The position numbers were made by a program, and so were the translations under genes. 64,000 bases of DNA from Geothrix terrae (lineage in GTDB: Bacteria > Acidobacteriota > Holophagae > Holophagales > Holophagaceae), in NCBI RefSeq assembly GCF_022808775.1, contig NZ_JAKZLA010000009.1, positions 103,805 through 167,804 of the forward strand, in the 5' to 3' direction. Below the pieces are notes generated by a model that was not told the origin of the DNA, ran no database searches, and saw only the letters and a program-made list of their open reading frames with translations. This document shows, piece by piece, positions 35,239 through 43,659 of this stretch (within the stretch, counting starts at the first letter, position 1; the number at the start of each line of letters is the position of its first letter).

Positions 35239-36886
35239 ACCGCAGCGCCGGCCCAAATTATTGGGAGGGCCTCCCCTCACCCCCGAGGTCTACGGAGTCC
35301 TGCTGCGGCAGGACTTCATGACCTTCACCCAGCGGTGCTTCTTCCAGCTGAACCCCCAAGGGGGGTATATGCACAACTGGCACCTGGACCTGATCGCGGA
35401 TCAGTTGGAGGCCTGCCGGAGGCGGGAAATTCGGCGGCTCATCATCAACGTGCCGCCCCGGAGCATGAAATCCATTCTGGCCTCGGTGGCTTTCCCGGCC
35501 TTCTGGCTGGGGCACGACCCCTCGGCCCAGATCCTCTGTGCCAGCTATGGCCAGGATTTGGCTGAAAAGCTGTCCTTGGACTGTCGCCAGGTCATCGGCA
35601 GCGATTGGTTCCGCGCCATCTTCCCCACCCGCCTGTCTCGGACCCGGAATGCTGCCCATGAGTTCATCACCACGGCCAACGGCAGCCGGATGGCCACCTC
35701 GGTGGGAGGAGTGGTCACGGGGCGCGGGGCCGACCTCATCATCATCGACGATCCCCTGAAGCCCGAGGAGGCCGTCTCGGATCTCCAGCGGCAGAAAGTG
35801 AACGACTGGTACGACAGCACCCTGTTCAGCCGGCTGAATAGCAAGGATCAGGGCGTCATCGTGGTCATCATGCAGCGGCTTCACCTGAACGATCTTGTGG
35901 GCCACCTGGCCGAGCGTGGGGGGTGGGAGGTGCTGAGCCTGCCCGCCATCGCGGAGGGGCCGGAGGAGTGGCATTTCAGGACCATGCAGGGACCACAGTG
36001 CCATATGAGGACGCCGGGAGACCTGCTTCACCCGGAGCGCGAGTCACAGGCCGTTCTGAACGAGCTGAGGTCCAACCTAGGGGAATACGACTTCGCCAGT
36101 CAGTACCAGCAGTCCCCAGTTCCGAAGGGGGGCGCGTTGGTGAAGGAGAACTGGCTCATGGTCTACGACCCCCTCCAGCAGCCCGAGCATTTCGACCAGA
36201 TGATCCTAAGCTGGGACACGGCCAACAAGCCCAGTGAGTTTGCCGACTTCAGCGTGTGCACAGCCTGGGGAGTGAAGGGCAAAGCCATCTACCTGGTGGA
36301 CGTGCTCCGCAAGAAGCTCGACTACCCGGGGCTCAAGCAGGCGGTGAAGGAGATGTCTGAGCGATGGCGGCCCACGAAGGTGCTGATCGAGGACAAGGCC
36401 TCAGGCACCCAGTTGGTCCAGGAACTGTTCAGCGAGGGAGTTTCGGGGGTCGAGGGGGTCAAGCCCGAGGGCGACAAGATCATGCGCATGCACGCCCAGA
36501 CTGGGTTCTTTGAACAAGGCCGAGTCTATCTGCCCAGCCAAGCGCCGTGGCTCGAGGACTACCGGAAGGAGTTGCTGTCCTTCCCCGTCGGCAAGATGGA
36601 CGACCAGGTGGACGCCACCTCGCAGGCCTTGAAGTGGATCCACCAGCACGGACAAGAGGCCGGGATCATGACCTATTATCGGTCGGAAGCGAGAAAGATG
36701 TTTGAGGCCGGTGAACTCGGCATCAAGAACGAGGAAGAGATCAATGCCATGTATGAAAACTTCTGGGAGTCAGAGGAAGACCACGTCAAGAACCGCGACC
36801 ACCGCGGCCCCGACAATCGGCTCCTGCCGCACTTTTACCCGCCGGGACACCAACTTTGGAAGCCGAAACCTCCGAACGTCGCGTAG
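35222..36886 (+). CDS. Phage terminase large subunit
   Basis: 554 residues. ATPase: Walker A-like NVPPRSMKS (77-84) and Walker B DLIIIDDP (171-178). C-terminal RNase H-like nuclease: Asp332 in SWDTANK, a VLIEDKASGTQL middle acid, and Asp460-Asp461 in KMDDQVDATSQA. AAGGAGG before the ATG. It would cut and pump concatemeric phage DNA into proheads. No portal, capsid or tail gene follows: the next gene is convergent and unrelated, so this is an orphan packaging cassette. Confidence 0.95.
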   Translation: MNLDPEPQRRPKLLGGPPLTPEVYGVLLRQDFMTFTQRCFFQLNPQGGYMHNWHLDLIADQLEACRRREIRRLIINVPPRSMKSILASVAFPAFWLGHDPSAQILCASYGQDLAEKLSLDCRQVIGSDWFRAIFPTRLSRTRNAAHEFITTANGSRMATSVGGVVTGRGADLIIIDDPLKPEEAVSDLQRQKVNDWYDSTLFSRLNSKDQGVIVVIMQRLHLNDLVGHLAERGGWEVLSLPAIAEGPEEWHFRTMQGPQCHMRTPGDLLHPERESQAVLNELRSNLGEYDFASQYQQSPVPKGGALVKENWLMVYDPLQQPEHFDQMILSWDTANKPSEFADFSVCTAWGVKGKAIYLVDVLRKKLDYPGLKQAVKEMSERWRPTKVLIEDKASGTQLVQELFSEGVSGVEGVKPEGDKIMRMHAQTGFFEQGRVYLPSQAPWLEDYRKELLSFPVGKMDDQVDATSQALKWIHQHGQEAGIMTYYRSEARKMFEAGELGIKNEEEINAMYENFWESEEDHVKNRDHRGPDNRLLPHFYPPGHQLWKPKPPNVA

Positions 36887-36901
36887 AAATCAGCAGGTTG
36901 G

Positions 36902-36925
36902 ACGAGGGCGGGAAACCGCCCTCGT
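36902..36925. terminator. Bidirectional terminator between terminase and nuclease genes
   Basis: ACGAGGGCGG-GAAA-CCGCCCTCGT: ten perfect pairs with a GAAA tetraloop between two convergent genes. Confidence 0.75.
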
Positions 36926-36931
36926 AGTTGA

Positions 36932-37891
36932 TTAGGCCAGCGGGGGGACGCTGTAGTCGAAGGCGAGGGCATCCAGATCCGCGGAGTCGATTTGCCATGG
37001 GGAAATGATGCGCAGGGTGCCGTTCCTGGCCTCCGGGGCCTCCTTGGTGCCGCGAAGCTCGATGCCGGAGACAATCACCAACACCGAGACGGCGGCGGTG
37101 CTGTGGTGGTGCTTGACCTCTCCCCTGGTCAGGACCACTTTCTCCCCGGTCGTACAGGTGCCCTTCACTTCAACATGCATCTCCTCTCCGGACCGCCGCG
37201 CGCGCATGTCGAAGGGGTTCCCCTGGCTCGTATCCTCGACCTTCCAGCCCTCGCTCTCCAGGGCCTGCCTGGCGGCCTCCATGGCGCGTAGCTCGATGGC
37301 CTTCTTCTGGGCAGCATTGAGGCCCGGGGCAAAGCCTCGCCCCTTTCGGGGCTTGCCCAGGAATGCCGAGAGCTCCTGCTCCACTTCGTCCCCAGGGGAG
37401 GGGGTGCCTAGGAGCTGATCAAGCCGGTCACCATCGAGCGGGCGGATGGCGTTCTGCACAGCCTTGTTCGCGAAGGGGATCTCAAAGGTATCCCGCGAGA
37501 AGGGTGGGTCAAAGGGTGCCCATTGGGGCCCATAGAAAGCCCGGAATTCGGTCACCACCTTGGTGATGGTTTTCGGGGCATCCCAGACCTTCTTGCAATT
37601 GCTGCACCGCGAACCAGGTTTCGTCTTCCTGGGACTCAGGGTGGCGGTCTCGCACTCGGGGCAGACCTTCATGACCTTGTTGGCGGAGCCGGAGGTGATC
37701 TTGTCGATCAGGGACGTGCCATAGACCAGGTTTCTGTCGATGATCAAAATCCGATCGCCTTCTTTTACCCGCAGCGAGTTCGCGACTTGGTTGTCGAAGG
37801 AGAGGTACTCGCCGAGTTTGTCCTCATAGCCCTCATTGCCCTGAAAGGACCGCTCACCGTCCTGGCTGGAATACAGAGCCCACGTCTTCAT
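36932..37891 (-). CDS. EVE-like / zinc ribbon / DUF3883 nuclease, putative modification-dependent restriction enzyme
   Basis: 319 residues. Residues 1-75 resemble the EVE/PUA-type reader that precedes HNH domains in modified-DNA restriction enzymes (MKTWALYSSQDGERSF ... VKEGDRILIIDRNLVYGTSLI). A zinc ribbon has Cys77, Cys80, Cys96, Cys99. The C-terminal part carries the DUF3883 pattern with a PD-(D/E)XK-like set: Asp228 (NPFDMR), Glu241 and Lys243 (HVEVKGT). Together: a base-modification reader joined to a nuclease. Such enzymes cut phage DNA with modified cytosines. TTGGAG five bases before the ATG. Specificity is inferred from fold only. Confidence 0.7.
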   Translation of the reverse strand: MKTWALYSSQDGERSFQGNEGYEDKLGEYLSFDNQVANSLRVKEGDRILIIDRNLVYGTSLIDKITSGSANKVMKVCPECETATLSPRKTKPGSRCSNCKKVWDAPKTITKVVTEFRAFYGPQWAPFDPPFSRDTFEIPFANKAVQNAIRPLDGDRLDQLLGTPSPGDEVEQELSAFLGKPRKGRGFAPGLNAAQKKAIELRAMEAARQALESEGWKVEDTSQGNPFDMRARRSGEEMHVEVKGTCTTGEKVVLTRGEVKHHHSTAAVSVLVIVSGIELRGTKEAPEARNGTLRIISPWQIDSADLDALAFDYSVPPLA

Positions 37892-38192
37892 AAATTCTCC
37901 AAGATCAGTTCAACACGCATCCGGGTTAAAGATGTTTGCTACACAGCGACCACGTTTCCAAGTCAATCCCCACGCGTCAAAAGCTCCCATCCTTGTAGCG
38001 ATAAGTTACAAACCCGCTGGTTGAACATTGAGTATCAGCAACCCAGGAAAGGTCCGAACATTTCCAACCTGGTTCCGCAATCAGTCGTTGTGCGAAATAT
38101 GCCTACATGCTTACAATGCCTGGAGTATTCGCTTCAATGACCTATTGCTCTTCTCCGCAGATCTGGGTACAAAAAATAAGAAAGAGGTCTAT
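37892..38192. other. Upstream region of the ParA-SIR2 pair
   Basis: Base composition turns AT-rich about 38150. No gene. The promoter for the pair should be here, but I cannot point to one convincing -35/-10 pair. Confidence 0.35.
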
Positions 38193-39209
38193 ATGAAATC
38201 GATTGTATTTTTTAACAATAAGGGTGGCGTTGGTAAAACAACGCTTTCTTGCAATGTCGCATACGCAATCGCCTCGATGGGGCGAAAAGTACTCGTTATT
38301 GATTGCGACCCACAATGCAATGCAAGCCAACTGATTTTATCGGACGACCAGTGTGAATTAGTGTATGAAAAAAACATCGGCTTTCCTACAATTAATGATG
38401 TTATACAGCCAATTGTAACTTATGGCGAATCTCGAATTCAAAAACAAATAGATTTCTCGGACTGGCCGAATAATCGTTTTGGAGTTTCTTTAATCGCTGG
38501 TCATCCAAGACTTTCCTTTTTTGAAGATGAATTAAGCAAGGCTTGGGCTGATGTTCCAAGTGGCAATCCTGGTGGGATGATAAAAACAAATTGGTTTTTT
38601 TCATTACTTCATTCTTATGGAAGGGATTATGACGTTGCAATCATTGATGCAAGTCCGAGCCTCGGCGCTTTAAATCGAACGCTATTACTCGGTTGTGACC
38701 ATTTTCTTACCCCAATGGGTTGTGATGTATTTAGCCTAATGGGAATAAGGAATATATACGATTGGATCAGCACTTTCTCACGCGATTATCGAAATGGGTT
38801 ATCACAATGGGATGAACGTCATGCAGTTGATGATTTGTCAGGTGATATTCGACGAATTATCAACATTGAGAACGGATATATTGGATATACCATACAGCAG
38901 TATAGTTCAAAATTCGACAAAGATGGTCAAAGAAGACCGATTAAAGCCTATGAACGCATTCACCAGCGCATCCCTTCAGAGGTAAGCAGTACTCTCGCTA
39001 GTTTCGCACCTAAAGATATTTCCTTACGTTTGGGCGATATACATCATATGTATAGTCTCGTGCCCCTTGCTCAAATCAAGCATTCACCGATTGCGGGTCT
39101 AAAATCTGCTGATGGTCTAGTTGGAATGCAATTTGGAGCTGTTGCGGATGCAAAGGAAGCACTCGAAGCTTTAGCCGTCAACATTCTTTCTAACATTGGG
39201 GTTCAATAA
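38193..39209 (+). CDS. ParA/MinD-like ATPase paired with SIR2
   Basis: 338 residues from the ATG at 38193 (AAAGAGGT four bases upstream; the frame is open earlier without start signal). Deviant Walker A KGGVGKTT at residues 10-17, then VLVIDCDPQCNAS (switch I region) and VAIIDASPSLGALNR (Walker B/switch II), so a dimerising P-loop ATPase of the AAA_31 class. The C-terminal 150 residues lack similarity I recognise. No ParB or parS site is nearby, arguing against plasmid partition. DNA is much more AT-rich than the flanks. Its stop TAA shares a base with the next ATG (TAATG), so both proteins are made together. Confidence 0.85.
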   Translation: MKSIVFFNNKGGVGKTTLSCNVAYAIASMGRKVLVIDCDPQCNASQLILSDDQCELVYEKNIGFPTINDVIQPIVTYGESRIQKQIDFSDWPNNRFGVSLIAGHPRLSFFEDELSKAWADVPSGNPGGMIKTNWFFSLLHSYGRDYDVAIIDASPSLGALNRTLLLGCDHFLTPMGCDVFSLMGIRNIYDWISTFSRDYRNGLSQWDERHAVDDLSGDIRRIINIENGYIGYTIQQYSSKFDKDGQRRPIKAYERIHQRIPSEVSSTLASFAPKDISLRLGDIHHMYSLVPLAQIKHSPIAGLKSADGLVGMQFGAVADAKEALEALAVNILSNIGVQ

Positions 39210-40078
39210 TGAGATACCCAACGTTGGTTGAAGAACTTGCTGGAAGACGTGCGATAATTGTTATAGGATCTGGTGTATCTGCAGGATGTAATAGCCATAT
39301 TGATACAAGCAAAAAAATGCCAACCTGGAAAGAACTGCTCAATGCGCTTTCCGGAGCCGCTCACCTAACCCCAGAAGATAAACGAGAATATGATGAACTA
39401 TTGTTAAAAGATAAATTTTTGGAAGCTGCTGAAATAATTGAATCAAAAATGTCGTCAGCCGATATCTCAAGAGTTTTATCATCTCTGTTTATTTCACCAA
39501 AATTCATACCATCAAAATGGCACCAAATTTTAACAAAATTTGATCTTAAAATTTATATCACGACAAATTATGATAATTTATTTGAAACAGCTATTTCGGA
39601 CGCTGGATCTGTAGATGGTTTCAAATTCTATTCCATTAATGAAAATGGTCTTGTTTCGGGATTGCGATCTAGTTCAAGGCTTGTAATTAAGGCCCATGGG
39701 TCCTTGACATCGCCAGATGTTAAAATTATTTTATCGAAATCAGGTTACTTCACCGCTAAAAAGCAATTTGGTACTTTTTATGAAATTCTCGATGCTCTAT
39801 TCTTAGTAAATACAGTGTTTTTTGTTGGTTGTGGCATGTCCGATCCTGATTTTTTGTTACTTATGGAAAATTCAAATATTCGTGTTCCCCACGACTGTCG
39901 TCATTATGCTCTCGTTCCGGAGGGCCGCCACTCCGCGATTCGTGAAGCAATGAAATTTGCTTATAACCTCGAATTAATTGAATATTCGATTGCTGCAGAT
40001 GGTTCGCATGATAATGGATATGATATATTGGCGGAATTACTGGAGCAAGTTGAAGATCTACGAATAATTCCTAGTTGA
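39209..40078 (+). CDS. Short SIR2-family protein, putative NAD-dependent defence effector
   Basis: 289 residues, a single SIR2_2 domain: IIVIGSGVSAG with the nucleotide loop at 20-24, ITTNYDNLFE at 118-126 (Asn120, Asp122), candidate catalytic His163 in IKAHGS, and FFVGCGMSDPDF. Such stand-alone sirtuins in defence loci hydrolyse NAD+. It is coupled to the ParA-like gene by a TAATG junction. I know SIR2 partnered with HerA, with Argonautes, with Thoeris TIR-type genes, but not commonly with a ParA ATPase, so this pair may be an undescribed two-component system. AT-rich like its partner. Confidence 0.8.
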   Translation: MRYPTLVEELAGRRAIIVIGSGVSAGCNSHIDTSKKMPTWKELLNALSGAAHLTPEDKREYDELLLKDKFLEAAEIIESKMSSADISRVLSSLFISPKFIPSKWHQILTKFDLKIYITTNYDNLFETAISDAGSVDGFKFYSINENGLVSGLRSSSRLVIKAHGSLTSPDVKIILSKSGYFTAKKQFGTFYEILDALFLVNTVFFVGCGMSDPDFLLLMENSNIRVPHDCRHYALVPEGRHSAIREAMKFAYNLELIEYSIAADGSHDNGYDILAELLEQVEDLRIIPS

Positions 40079-40158
40079 TATTATTGATTACAACTCGGAG
40101 AAATGTATTATATTTCATTCATGATTATAGTTTCTATCGACCATTACAATAACAAAAA

Positions 40159-40196
40159 GTAACCGTGCAGTGGTTCTGATTCGAACCCCCGGTTAC
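40159..40196. terminator. Nested hairpin with a tRNA T-arm-like core
   Basis: Outer arms GTAACCG (40159-40165) and CGGTTAC (40190-40196) enclose GGTTC..GAACC. On the minus strand the core reads GGGGTTCGAATC, like a tRNA T-arm. It sits between convergent genes and can serve as terminator; origin from a tRNA end is a possibility only. Confidence 0.45.
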
Positions 40197-40206
40197 ATAA
40201 CACTAG

Positions 40207-41283
40207 CTATGCAAAGTGAGCTTTTCGATGGCAATTAGGACAAGCCGCCACAGCGTTCTGTACGCTGTCCTCTCCCCCATCTGATAGCTGGATCTTGTGA
40301 TGAACTTCCAAATAGGGGCTCCCGTCCTTTTCCCTTAGGAAGGGTGCTTGTTTTTTGCAAATCTCGCAGTACCCCTTGGCTCGAAACAAAACCTCAGCGA
40401 TGACATCAGGACTCCGTAGGTAGCCCTTGCTAACGATTCGAATTTCCTTGGGGATAGATGAGGCGAGAGCAAGCCGCTTGGCGCGTTCAGTCTGAGAGTC
40501 CTGTGACGCGGCTCTGACTTTCTCGCCAAGCTCAGCTTCGTAATGAGCCCTGTCTTCCAAAACCTGGAGGGGTACCTGGTCCCATTTGACCAGCTCGAAC
40601 CATTTAGATTGATCCTCCTCCACATGAAGAGCCTCATTCCTGAAGATTCCTTCAAGAAGGTAGGCTCCTTCGGTGGTCTCCCGCGTGAATACATACACCG
40701 GAACATTCGGGAACTCGAGGACAGCTCTGTTCTCCACGTGCGCGGGATCGAACACCACTACCCCAGTGTGGGGATTGGTTCGGCTCTTGAGGTAGGCCTT
40801 GAGGCGTTGACCAGGCTCGAGCCAGGCATTGGGATAACTTTCGCCCGAAAGATTCACCTTCAGAAAAACCGCCTCATGATTCGGCACCTGGCCAATCACT
40901 AGAATTCCGCCGGAGCGGTTGTCATAGGTCTTCGTAAAAATGGCGAGATCAAAGGAGGAGTAGGACTTCCCAACCACAAAATCCGCAAGCCGAGTTTGGT
41001 CTTCCTTCCATCGACCAAACCGACGATCGAATTCTGGCCAGAGAGATTCAAAGGTCTTCAGGCCTGCCTGGGTGAGTTCTCTGTAGACTTCACTGCTGCT
41101 TGGAGTCTGAAACCGCTCCAGGTACGTCCAGAGATCTCCCACGCGCTGGAATTTGGGGATCCACTGCTTGGAACGCTTGACCGCGGCATGGGCCTTCTTG
41201 CTCAAGGAGGGTGCATTGATCGCTGGATCCAGGACCTCCGAAATGACGAATACCTTAGCTAGTTCAACATCCATGATTCCCAT
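40207..41283 (-). CDS. HNH endonuclease with N-terminal sensor part (McrA-like)
   Basis: 358 residues. The last 53 residues are a zinc HNH nuclease: CEICKK (Cys306, Cys309), EVHHKIQLSDGG (His328-329), Asn343, and CPNCHRKAHF (Cys348, Cys351). The preceding 300 residues include FQTPSSSEVYRELTQAGLKTFESLWPEFDRRFGRW and a beta-rich middle. I see no known reader domain, but this layout is common for 5-methylcytosine-type restriction nucleases. Start at the first ATG, or three codons later. Surrounded by other nucleases. Confidence 0.75.
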   Translation of the reverse strand: MGIMDVELAKVFVISEVLDPAINAPSLSKKAHAAVKRSKQWIPKFQRVGDLWTYLERFQTPSSSEVYRELTQAGLKTFESLWPEFDRRFGRWKEDQTRLADFVVGKSYSSFDLAIFTKTYDNRSGGILVIGQVPNHEAVFLKVNLSGESYPNAWLEPGQRLKAYLKSRTNPHTGVVVFDPAHVENRAVLEFPNVPVYVFTRETTEGAYLLEGIFRNEALHVEEDQSKWFELVKWDQVPLQVLEDRAHYEAELGEKVRAASQDSQTERAKRLALASSIPKEIRIVSKGYLRSPDVIAEVLFRAKGYCEICKKQAPFLREKDGSPYLEVHHKIQLSDGGEDSVQNAVAACPNCHRKAHFA

Positions 41284-41469
41284 CCCGAAGCTAAGCTTGG
41301 TGAAACAATCCCATAATAATTCCGCAATAGGTCAAGTATCTATAGAATCCCTAAATATAGATCTTTCACCTACCACACCCCACCTGATCTTGCTCCTTGT
41401 CGTAATTCGACATGAAGGAATCGTGCGTTGACCTCATCTACTTATTCTTATTCGTCCTGAAACAGCATA

Positions 41470-42723
41470 ATGATCATGGTGCCGCCCATGCTTGAACGAG
41501 AGATCCAGGATTACCTCTTCCAGCACCCCAACACCCTGTTTCCTGGTCAAGTAATCCAGGAAAAGCAGCGGGAGTACTCCATTCAGGGGAAACGAATCGA
41601 CCTCCTTTTCCGGGTGGATGACGTTCGCTACATCGTGGAGTTGAAGCGAAACACCATTGAACGTGATCACATCGGTCAGATCGTCGAGTACTACGGATTA
41701 ATGCGTGAGGTGCTTCACTCAGAGCAGATTCGAATGATCTTGGTTGCCCCGAAGATCCCCTCCTTCCGAAAGGTGTATCTCGAAGAACTTGGCATTCGAT
41801 GCGTCGAGCTCACCATGCCTCTCGAAGCCCCCAATGCCTCGAAACAGCTCATGGCCGAGAGCGTTTCATACCGAAAATCCTTTGACGCCCGTCAAAGCCT
41901 TGAACATCTGTTCCCAGAAGGAAGCTCGATCACTTTTTCCGAACTCAGCCAACCGGCGACCCCACTCGCCTTGGCCATGACCCACAGAGTCCTGAGGGAT
42001 TCCCTCGAAAGTGTCCGGAGGACATTCCAAGGGTATGAAACCGTTCCCATTCGAATGATTCATTCGAGCTCACCAGACCAGATCGCGTGGCCTGCACCTA
42101 TGAGGCTGGAGAAATTGCCCACGTTTCTTCGTGGGGGAGCTTGGTGGGCCTATGCCTTTGGCCAATCCGACACGATGCCGAAAAACGATGTCCCCAATAT
42201 CTCGGTCGCGAGCATGCCAGGTAGCCTCGATCTCACAGTGAACTCAGAGCTCCAGACTTCCCAGCGCGTGCTGATCAACCAAATCACCAAATCACCGGCG
42301 GAGTTTGACCGTCTTCTCCAAGCCCATGGAGGCTTGGACCTTCAGGCGTGGCTGAAGCTTGAGCATCAACCACGCTTTTACCATTGGATTCCCGTCTGTA
42401 CGGCCGCGGCCGGAACCTGGGACGCTCGCCACCTACTCTCAAATCACAAGAACCTTGAGGCCCAATTTAAGGAACTCCGAGGGCAGTGGATCACCTGGCT
42501 CAAAACGCACCGACCAGACCTGACATCAGGTCAGCGATCCCACATGGAGAAATCCAACCGTAGCCTGAATGTCGCGCTCCGGCTCGCGAGGCCATTTCGT
42601 AGCAGCGATCCCATATGGAAGCAGGACTACAAGGACCAAATCAGAACCCTTGAGAAAGAAATCGCCCAGCTCAAACCGTTCATTGATTTCTTTGTTGGCA
42701 ATGCGGCAGGACTTCGAAATTGA
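41470..42723 (+). CDS. NucS/DUF91-like PD-(D/E)XK nuclease with long C-terminal extension
   Basis: 417 residues. Residues 7-115 match the NucS-type nuclease core: LEREIQDYLFQHPNTLF, KRIDLLFR with Asp44, YIVELKR with Glu57 and Lys59, and HIGQIVEYYGLM. The following 300 residues, including WWAYAFGQSDTMPKNDVPNISVASMPGSLDLTVNSEL and a C-terminal coiled coil, have no family I recognise. NucS itself acts on mismatched or branched DNA; here the context suggests defence. No ribosome site is evident; ATGs at 41476 and 41488 are alternatives. Confidence 0.65.
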   Translation: MIMVPPMLEREIQDYLFQHPNTLFPGQVIQEKQREYSIQGKRIDLLFRVDDVRYIVELKRNTIERDHIGQIVEYYGLMREVLHSEQIRMILVAPKIPSFRKVYLEELGIRCVELTMPLEAPNASKQLMAESVSYRKSFDARQSLEHLFPEGSSITFSELSQPATPLALAMTHRVLRDSLESVRRTFQGYETVPIRMIHSSSPDQIAWPAPMRLEKLPTFLRGGAWWAYAFGQSDTMPKNDVPNISVASMPGSLDLTVNSELQTSQRVLINQITKSPAEFDRLLQAHGGLDLQAWLKLEHQPRFYHWIPVCTAAAGTWDARHLLSNHKNLEAQFKELRGQWITWLKTHRPDLTSGQRSHMEKSNRSLNVALRLARPFRSSDPIWKQDYKDQIRTLEKEIAQLKPFIDFFVGNAAGLRN

Positions 42724-42894
42724 AGCCGATCCTACACCAGACGTGACGCCCCCCCCCCCATCTGCGACAAGGCTGCCCGATAGCCCCCTGACCCCCTCGC
42801 GGTGACCATGTAGAAGCGCTCCATGCCGGGACCCGGCACGGGCGTGCGATGCCACCCCCATTTACACCAAATTAAAAGCCTCAAACCTACGCAG

Positions 42895-43659
42895 CTAGAA
42901 CGTGAAATTCAGCCCCACGATGATCGACGATTCGTCCTTCTCCACGATGCTGGGGTGGCCGATGCTCCGATTGATGCTGCCCTCAAGGAAGAACCCACCT
43001 TCCAGCTTGCCCTTTATTTGGGTTTGGCTCACGAGGCGCCCCCGGACCAGGAACCTGCTCTGGGCCTGCGTGTAAAACTCGTCTTTGAGGTAGGCTATTT
43101 CGACGAAGGTGCCTCGGTATGAGGTGTCGGGTTTATCATTCCGGAGCTGGATCCCGAATTTTCCGGAAGAAATGGAGCGGTCTATCCAGGTGTTCGTGAC
43201 GGCCCCGGTGGAGGTATTGAACTCCGTCTGAGTCACATTCCTGAAGGTCACCGATGTCACGAGGTACAGGCGCGTCACGGGACGTGCGAGGCCTCCATCC
43301 CCTTGCGGGAAGGGCGCCCAACGCAGACCGACTTCCGCCGAGTAGTTGCCGGTCTCTTTCACCACGGATTTTGAGTAGCCCAACACCTCCGAATCGGCAC
43401 TCGGGGTGTAAGCAGCCTGGTTCTTGCCTTCCAGGATGATGGAGCCGAACAGGGCCAGGGGCCTTGTGTTCGCTGACCAGGTACTTTGGGTCTCGACCAT
43501 GAAGAACCCGCGCTGGCCAAAGAAGTTGTCACCCTGGCTGTTGTCCCGGTAGTAGTTCGAGGCTTTCATGCCGAAGTAGAAATTGGCCTCGAAGGCTTGA
43601 GGATCCCCGGCGAACGCGGCCAAGGCGATAAACCCGAAAAGTAGGGATCGGAATCTCAT
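42895..43659 (-). CDS. Outer-membrane barrel-like protein following the membrane patatin gene
   Basis: 254 residues with signal peptide MRFRSLLFGFIALAAFAG. Amphipathic strands follow (FEANFYFGMKASNYYRD ... GFFMVETQSTWSANTRPLALFGSIILEG ... YSAEVGLRWAPFP), and the chain ends in SSIIVGLNFTF, a C-terminal Phe strand as for BamA substrates. AAGGAG lies eight bases upstream. Its ATG overlaps the stop of the patatin gene by four bases, so both are in one leftward operon. No named family. Confidence 0.6.
   Translation of the reverse strand: MRFRSLLFGFIALAAFAGDPQAFEANFYFGMKASNYYRDNSQGDNFFGQRGFFMVETQSTWSANTRPLALFGSIILEGKNQAAYTPSADSEVLGYSKSVVKETGNYSAEVGLRWAPFPQGDGGLARPVTRLYLVTSVTFRNVTQTEFNTSTGAVTNTWIDRSISSGKFGIQLRNDKPDTSYRGTFVEIAYLKDEFYTQAQSRFLVRGRLVSQTQIKGKLEGGFFLEGSINRSIGHPSIVEKDESSIIVGLNFTF

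Noticed and set aside
38193..40078. Plasmid partition locus
   Set aside because: ParA-like gene is followed by SIR2, not ParB, and no repeated parS-like palindromes or replication gene are nearby.
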